From: Streblospio benedicti | Taxonomy: Eukaryota > Annelida > Polychaeta > Spionida > Spionidae | Length of the DNA stretch: 64,000 nucleotides | Assembly: GCA_019095985.1 (NCBI GenBank) | Contig: CM032659.1 | Coordinates: 24,362,827 to 24,426,826 of the forward strand | Direction of reading: 5' to 3' | Shown: piece by piece, positions 59,101-64,000 of the stretch | Layout: each line of letters begins with the position of its first letter | How positions within the stretch are numbered: the stretch's first letter is position 1 | The notes under the pieces: generated by a model | Database searches by the model: none | What the model was told of the DNA's origin: nothing | What the model saw: only the letters and a program-made list of their open reading frames with translations | Position numbers and translations under genes: made by a program

Positions 59101-59363
59101 TATTAATATAACAAATTGTTGGTGCATTGATCAACTACTTTTCATGGGAATAGATGGCTGCCATTAAATAATTGTATTGTTTTAAAATGTTATTTAGTTT
59201 GTCATGATATGCACACATGTATATCCCTATCTTATGTATTATTGTAGCACAATACTGCCTGTCGTCTGGTTCGAGGCACTGCGCCTACTGCATGGCATTC
59301 TATACCACCAATATGGGATGTATCAAAGCCCAGAAAGCTGTCATGAGGGTCAAGAGGATTTGA
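56075..59363 (+). CDS. EGF-EGF-fibrinogen-related domain protein, frame-damaged
   Basis: Gene-level entry; exons 56075-56188, 56462-56578, 57261-57384, 57483-57553, 58048-58195, 58787-58967 and 59248-59363. Two EGF modules precede a fibrinogen C-terminal (FReD) domain, ending at TGA. The FReD hallmarks are present: DCQYLYERGNTTNGVYTI, VYCDMA, QHYFGNDNIFYLTRQAAY, FSIGDEANLY, DSDNDM, NCA, GAGFWFNNCH, plus an unusual Cys-rich end (HCAYCMAFY). Secreted FReD proteins bind glycans and act in innate recognition or matrix. Intron phases chain correctly (1-2-1-2-1), but two FReD exons have 1-nt problems, so this is a young pseudogene or the assembly has indels. The first exons are not found; relation to mollusc FREPs is unclear because those carry Ig domains rather than EGF. 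Confidence 0.8.
56462..56578 (+). CDS. Exon: EGF domain 2
   Basis: 39 codons, phase 1-1. PCHSSPCLNNGGCTVS, then YGCSCWEGFTGPHCE: six cysteines and the GFTGPxC end typical of EGF. Confidence 0.92.
56803..56958. repeat. Minisatellite, about 40 bp unit, about 4 copies
   Basis: Units like TTATGGACCATTATATACAA followed by CAGGGTCTGC recur through the intron after EGF 2. Confidence 0.82.
57261..57384 (+). CDS. Exon: FReD start, internal out-of-frame segment
   Basis: Opens DCQYLYERGNTTNGVYTI, then HPIGGAP at a CCCCCC run. After that the conserved VYCDMAKGSWTVIS is in another frame, although the exon ends in the right phase (GT|GTGAGT) for the next exon. Two compensating single-base changes would explain it. 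Confidence 0.82.
57483..57553 (+). CDS. Exon: FReD middle
   Basis: Phase 2 to 1. QRPMLTGTTNYGLTFKVGFG, matching the FReD segment before the LGN/FGN motif but much shorter than usual. Confidence 0.72.
57856..57981. repeat. Minisatellite, about 34 bp unit, 4 copies
   Basis: Repeats of GCTAGCTTTGCTAAA followed by ATGATAAGGG in the intron before the FGND exon. Confidence 0.9.
58048..58195 (+). CDS. Exon: FReD core
   Basis: Phase 1 to 2 (CA|GTAAGA). QHYFGNDNIFYLTRQAAY, then LDIEFIAWDNS and FSIGDEANLYQ, a good match to the FReD core. Confidence 0.9.
58344..58540 (+). repeat. tRNA-derived SINE
   Basis: Pol III box A TGGCCGAGTGG (58355-58365) and box B GGTTCGATTCC (58399-58409) sit 34 bp apart, followed by an unrelated tail. 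No 7-bp acceptor stem, so not a tRNA gene. A different family from the 27.5/55.5-kb SINE. Confidence 0.72.
58787..58967 (+). CDS. Exon: FReD calcium-site region, 1 nt short
   Basis: Starts LSISGFSSTPSTLRDFS in phase 2, then HNGMKFTSRDSDNDM and NCASTYGAGFWFNNCHRVLL in the next frame. The exon is 181 nt where 182 (mod 3) is needed. The missing base lies near 58845-58855. DSDND is the Ca-binding loop of FReD. Confidence 0.85.
59248..59363 (+). CDS. Exon: FReD C-terminal end
   Basis: TTGTAG acceptor. QYCLSSGSRHCAYCMAFYTT, then MGCIKAQKAVMRVKRI and TGA. The last part keeps the usual basic FReD end (MKIR-like), but the four extra cysteines are unusual. Confidence 0.72.
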
Positions 59364-60849
59364 GAATGATATTTGAAAATTTTGATTTATTAAACATGCC
59401 ATATATAATGAAATGTGGCCATCTTTACAGGAATTGTGGAAAAAAGCATGTAATGAATGGAACAAAACATTGCAACTATAATATATAAACATACTTCTGA
59501 CATGGGTTTTGAACAAACGCATCATACATTAGATGATCATTATGATTGTATTTGACTTTGGTGTTCAGTATATTACTCTAGTTTTTCAACAAAAATTATC
59601 AAGGATGAAGCATTACCAAAGACTTTCCATTAAAGGAATGTTGAAGCAGCTCTGTATCGCACTCAACAAGAAAGACATTTATGATATGACCAGAACTGTC
59701 CTGAAATTTTTGCTATGGATAACTTTTTACTGCGTTTGACTATTTTTGATTGCATTGTGTCTACTGAGCAGTTACATTTGTGATTAAAATGTCAGTGACT
59801 TGGAAGACTATGTAGTGATGTGATGCCCACAAATGCAATGAAATTAAATGTCATATGCAGTCATTTAATCATCCATTTTTAATCACTCTGTAGGACTATA
59901 AATGCAAATATTCACAATAGATATGCTGTAAATATATTCGTTTCTAGAATGCATAATAATCTTGATAATTTCCTTGTATATTGAAATATATTCATTTACT
60001 CAATTCTTTGAAGAATAACATATATGCTGCTTTATAATTGTGTGTGTTTAGACATGGAATCTGGAGTCTCAGTTTTTAACTTAAAAACAAACTCCACTAG
60101 AAAATGGCTAACTTATTATAGGAAATGCTCAGAACAAGTGTCTCCCAACTGATATCATAATTTTACAGACAGACTTATTTTTGTGCGTCGGTTGTGCGTC
60201 GGGGTTACTTGACCCTTGCGTTCGCTGTCTGCTAGCCGCTAAACATACGTCTACAATACGTTGAACACCTGCTGAATGTATGCCATCGTACACTCAAGGT
60301 ACGACAACATTTTCATCAGCCGAGCATCTGCTCCCAATACGCGGCGGATGCTCAGCTCATGTGTAGCGTATGTTTGACGTATGCAGGTCATACGCCCACA
60401 TAAAAAATCAATGGATTATCGATTGGCGTATGCCGTTTACGCTTTCAATGTTTGAGCAGCCAAAACCGCAGGAGCGTAAAAGAGCGGACCGGTCGATAAT
60501 CTTCCTATAAATATTTTGAAGGCGTACTGATATCGACTGTCACACGCACTTCACACGCACGTTAAGTGGCAAAGGAACGTTGGGTCGGCGTAGATGGCAG
60601 ATGCTTAGCGTGGATAAAAAAAAAATCTGAATATCAGACCAATTTTTATCAGCTGAGCATAAGTTCCAAGTGCATCGCCCCCAGTGGGACGCGGCTTTAA
60701 CATAATGTCACAATTGTACCAATAATTGTGTACTCTAGGCATGTATAATGTTCACTGGCTGTTAACTGTTTGTCTCAACAATCAACCATACCAGGTGCGC
60801 CAATCCGCCACCTGACGTCCTCCTTGCAATAGGCATTCATCGTGACTTG
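59364..60849. other. 3' flank, with CpG-rich block
   Basis: AT-rich to about 60170. From 60180 to 60700 base composition shifts sharply to CpG-rich DNA with GCGTATG and CATACGC words in both orientations, likely part of an old mobile element rather than a promoter. Confidence 0.45.
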
Positions 60850-62810
60850 GGCTTAATTACGATACGCTTGAGATCAGTGACCTGATTTTCAACAATTGCA
60901 AATTGCGGTAATGGAGTGGCGCTGGCAGGATTGCCAAAGCTGTCGCCGAGAGCTTGCCTATAAGCTGAGCCAGTGTTCTGACTGACACGTGGTCGCTCTG
61001 GTGTGTGTTGTGGCACAGGGTCAAGATTTCTTGTTTCTTGTACTCCGTAGCGTGTGGCACATCGTCGTCGTGTTCACCATGAGACCCTTAAGAATTCCGT
61101 CTCCTGTGTAGGAGTCAGGACGGATTTCTTCTTGTTTACAATGAAACCTAGGGCTTCCAGGAGGTGGCAGGTCGCCTTTCCTTCTTGAACAAGCCTGTTG
61201 GGATCCTGATTCATCAGGAGCATGTCGTCCAAGTAGATAACTATCCTGGATCCCTATGCGTCGCAGGAAACTGACCACTGGCTTCAAGGCCTTTGTGAAC
61301 GCCCGTGGCGCTGATGCCAGACCGAAGGGCAGGCAATTGTACTGGAAAAGTGCCCCCTCCCAGTAAAATCTGAGAAGCCTCTGGTTTTTGGGGTGAATTG
61401 GGGTGCAAAAAAGGCGTCCATCAAATCGATTTTCAGCAACCAATCGTATTTCTGAAGCAGGGTGCGCACTAACGGCATCCTGTCCATCTTGAAGTGCAAG
61501 TATTCCACGTTCCTGTTCAACTTCTTCAGATTGAACACTGGTCGGGACGACCCGTCCTTCTTCCGCTTTTGAGAACTTTGGGCTGAAGCCTGTACTGAAT
61601 GGTGGCGTGTCTATCAATGGTATCATGTACCCAGACACTATGGCTAGAACCTCTGTGTCTGATGTTAGCTGTTGCCAACTGGGCAACGCCCACTTTGTGC
61701 CCCCCCCCCCCAACCCCGTTGGGAACGTTACAGTGTTTAGATGGAGGCTGGACATCTCGTGCAGCAACGACACCTCGTCCGACAAGCAGGAGTTGGTTGC
61801 CTGTAAATGTGGAGCTGGGTTGGGGTCTCTTAGGGGGGGATAAGGGGACTTTGAAATGGGCTGAGTGAGAAGAAGGGATAAGCAATGCGTACCCGCTTTG
61901 TTGTTTCGGCGGGCCCTGCTTCCTCGTGGAGCCAGAGCCTCTACTTCGGGTGCTAGGACCTTGACTCTTCCCACACCGTGCTGTCCCATCAAATGACTGG
62001 GCTACCAGAAAGGGCTGGCTGGTGTTGCCCCACCGGAACGAGCCAGACTGCTGCGAAGATCTCTGATGCTGACTCCGTTCCCCCGTGCTGGGGTCAGCTG
62101 GGGCCCTGCTGCTGGTTCTGCTTTTTGTTGTTGCTGACGTTTGCGACGCTCTTCCTCCTGGCGTGCTAGTGCCACCAGGTCTCTGATTACGGTCCTATCT
62201 TTAAAGACCGCGGCTTGAAAATCCTTGCCGAAGAGTTTCCCCGCCTGTGGGGAGCTTATCGGCATGATTCTTCAGTGCCTTTTTGACCTCATCCTTTTCC
62301 TTTAAGACTGGGAACAGTACCTCCGTACAGCGGTAATAGGTCACTAACTGAGCTGCCTGTCCCACGCACAGGGCTGTTTTTTCTCGACCAAACGCAGCAG
62401 TTCCTCTGCCTTCACTGACGTGATGTGGCCTTTCCTGGCCTGGTCGGCTGCCTCCCGTAGTCTGCCTAGGGGCCCATTGTTCGCTTGAGTTTGCGCTCAA
62501 CATGCTGCCAGTTGGCGTCCCTGGCTGCCACCACCTTATCTTTCTTGCCCGCAAAATAAGCCCGCAAGTCCTCATCCATATCTGGAGCTTTGAGGTAATC
62601 ATGCGGGGGTGTGGGCAGTTCGTCCAGCAGACCCCTTCATTTCCTCTGCCGTAAAATGGGTAGTGAAATATGTGTTTGCCGTCTCGGCAATGCGGCAGCG
62701 GCAGCGACCAGGTTGAGCTGTTGGCTGCAGAGGGCATCCCCGGCCTGTAGTCATCCCCACGTGATTCATCTGACTCAATGCCCTTTTGATCACACATACT
62801 GAAGGAGGGA
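60850..62810 (-). mobile_element. DIRS-like (tyrosine-recombinase) retroelement fossil, broken
   Basis: The minus strand shows an upstream gag-like segment, then a reverse transcriptase segment with DIRS-type motifs (KYDWLLKIDLMDAF, LPFGLASAPRAFTKALKPV), then the stretch leading toward RNase H (LAQLIGKLSATALAILPAPL). DIRS elements carry RT/RNase H and a tyrosine recombinase; no recombinase segment was seen. The copy is broken, with several reading-frame breaks, and looks moderately old. Terminal repeats were not found within the window. Confidence 0.78.
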
Positions 62811-64000
62811 CCGTGATTACGAGTCTCTCCCGTGGCGTCTATCTCCGTGGTTCGTACCGGGCTAAGCTCGATCGTGATCTGTGCCTGTACCTCTTGCCTC
62901 GTGGCCCGTCTCGGTACTCGTACTGTTTAATTAGGCGTATGCAAAATTAAATAATTTGCATATTCATTGTAATACCCTGAAAGTAGATCCAAATACCTTT
63001 CAAATGAGATATCACACTAATCTCTATCTAGCATACTAAAGATTTTGTAATGGTTTTTATATTGTGTAGTTTTGGTCTAATTTACGCTGACGTTACCATG
63101 GAATCCACAATTTTTCTCAATTTTTTCTGCACTTCCCGCGCTGGCATCAGGCAGCGCCTTAAACTAGACAATATTCCGCAGCTTTTGGTTTATCGCAGTG
63201 CTTGTTAAAAATCTGGTGCAAGGTTCCGACATTTTGAGAGGTCATATGTGCAGCCCCTAAAGGCAATGCTAAGGTCATATTCATTATCAGCAAAAAAGCG
63301 TATGCAATAGTAAAATTGGTAATCCTCTAAGAGCCACCCATGGAGGGAGCTTTTGGGCAGGCAGATATTTGAATTATAAGTATTTGAATTATAAGTAGTA
63401 TGGGACGCGGTTGTTGCTTGGTTTAGTATATTATATAATGTGTTATTAGAAAAATTGTTTTGTTTGTTATGTAAAATGTTGATAAATAACTTACAGGTTT
63501 ACAAATGTTCGTACTTTTTTACATTTTAGCTTGTTTAAGGAGCTTGTATCCTATTTATTACGTATTTTTCTATATATTTCAAGATTAAAATTAAAAATTT
63601 TATTTGAAGAATAATTATTTAGAATGATAGACTAAATAGTAAATAAACGACGTTTCGACAAATAAGTCTGACTTTAGTCTCCAAATGCAGAAAATTTCTT
63701 TATAAACGGTAATACAATATATATTTTTTTCAAATTAAATGTTTGTTGAGGTGAAAATATAAATATGATTTAGAAAATATAGTTTAGAAAATTGTACCAT
63801 GTTGTTGTTTTTGATAAACAGCTACACTATCATATACATATCGACATAGAAGTCCATTGACTTCATACACCCAACTATAAGAATGTCTTACATGCAGTTG
63901 GTCTCAAAGTAAGCATATAAACATAATTTCAAGTATTGACTTCTATTATGACATAAAACCGTGCTAAATCAGATTGTCTGTTGTACTTTTTGTTTTATAT
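62811..64000. other. No gene seen
   Basis: A short GC-rich tail next to the DIRS-like fossil to about 62930, then AT-rich DNA with no coding frame or clear repeat. Confidence 0.5.

Overview
The window is animal nuclear DNA. It is AT-rich, has long introns with GT...AG boundaries and mostly phase-1 extracellular domain exons, and carries many dispersed repeats plus two 100-N assembly gaps. The gene content (sushi/PAN/trefoil-like receptor, EGF-fibrinogen-related protein, Gal-3-O-sulfotransferase, kelch protein), an XPG-like/CXC transposon, a DIRS-like element, tRNA-derived SINEs and recurring TACATGTA-type octamers suggest a marine invertebrate, most likely a lophotrochozoan such as a mollusc. 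That placement is inference.

Region 1 (about 0.1-22.3 kb, + strand) is one large gene for a type I membrane protein. A PAN/apple-like exon, two similar 63-nt exons and a trefoil-like exon lead into a long run of sushi (CCP/SCR) domains: ten in single exons and three split across exons. A juxtamembrane exon and a final exon with one transmembrane helix and an Arg-rich tail follow. One or two weaker upstream exons (112-518) may belong to the same gene. Its introns hold a 3' LINE fragment, a MITE, a 185-bp degenerate tandem repeat and an antisense single-exon kelch gene.

Region 2 (26.1-36.6 kb, + strand) is a gene of at least seven exons for a protein with a basic N-terminus, a long Ser-rich stretch, a C3HC4 RING finger and a C-terminal coiled coil. 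One exon carries a 1-nt frame problem, and a short exon is probably missing from the model between 29.9 and 34.3 kb. Region 3 (41.7-43.0 kb, - strand) is an intronless galactose-3-O-sulfotransferase-like gene with one in-frame TGA.

Region 4 (48.3-52.4 kb) is a decayed DNA transposon of about 4.1 kb with terminal inverted repeats of about 300 bp. It encodes an XPG/PIN-like nuclease segment and a CXC cysteine-rich segment, resembling Academ-type elements. Region 5 (56.1-59.4 kb, + strand) encodes two EGF domains and a fibrinogen-related domain whose exons contain single-base frame problems. Region 6 (60.9-62.8 kb, - strand) is a broken DIRS-like tyrosine-recombinase retroelement fossil.

The genes are not functionally linked in any way I can show, although two of them (sushi receptor, EGF-FReD) belong to families common in invertebrate innate recognition. 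All exon boundaries were read by eye from splice signals and phase. Percent identities and database matches were not computed.
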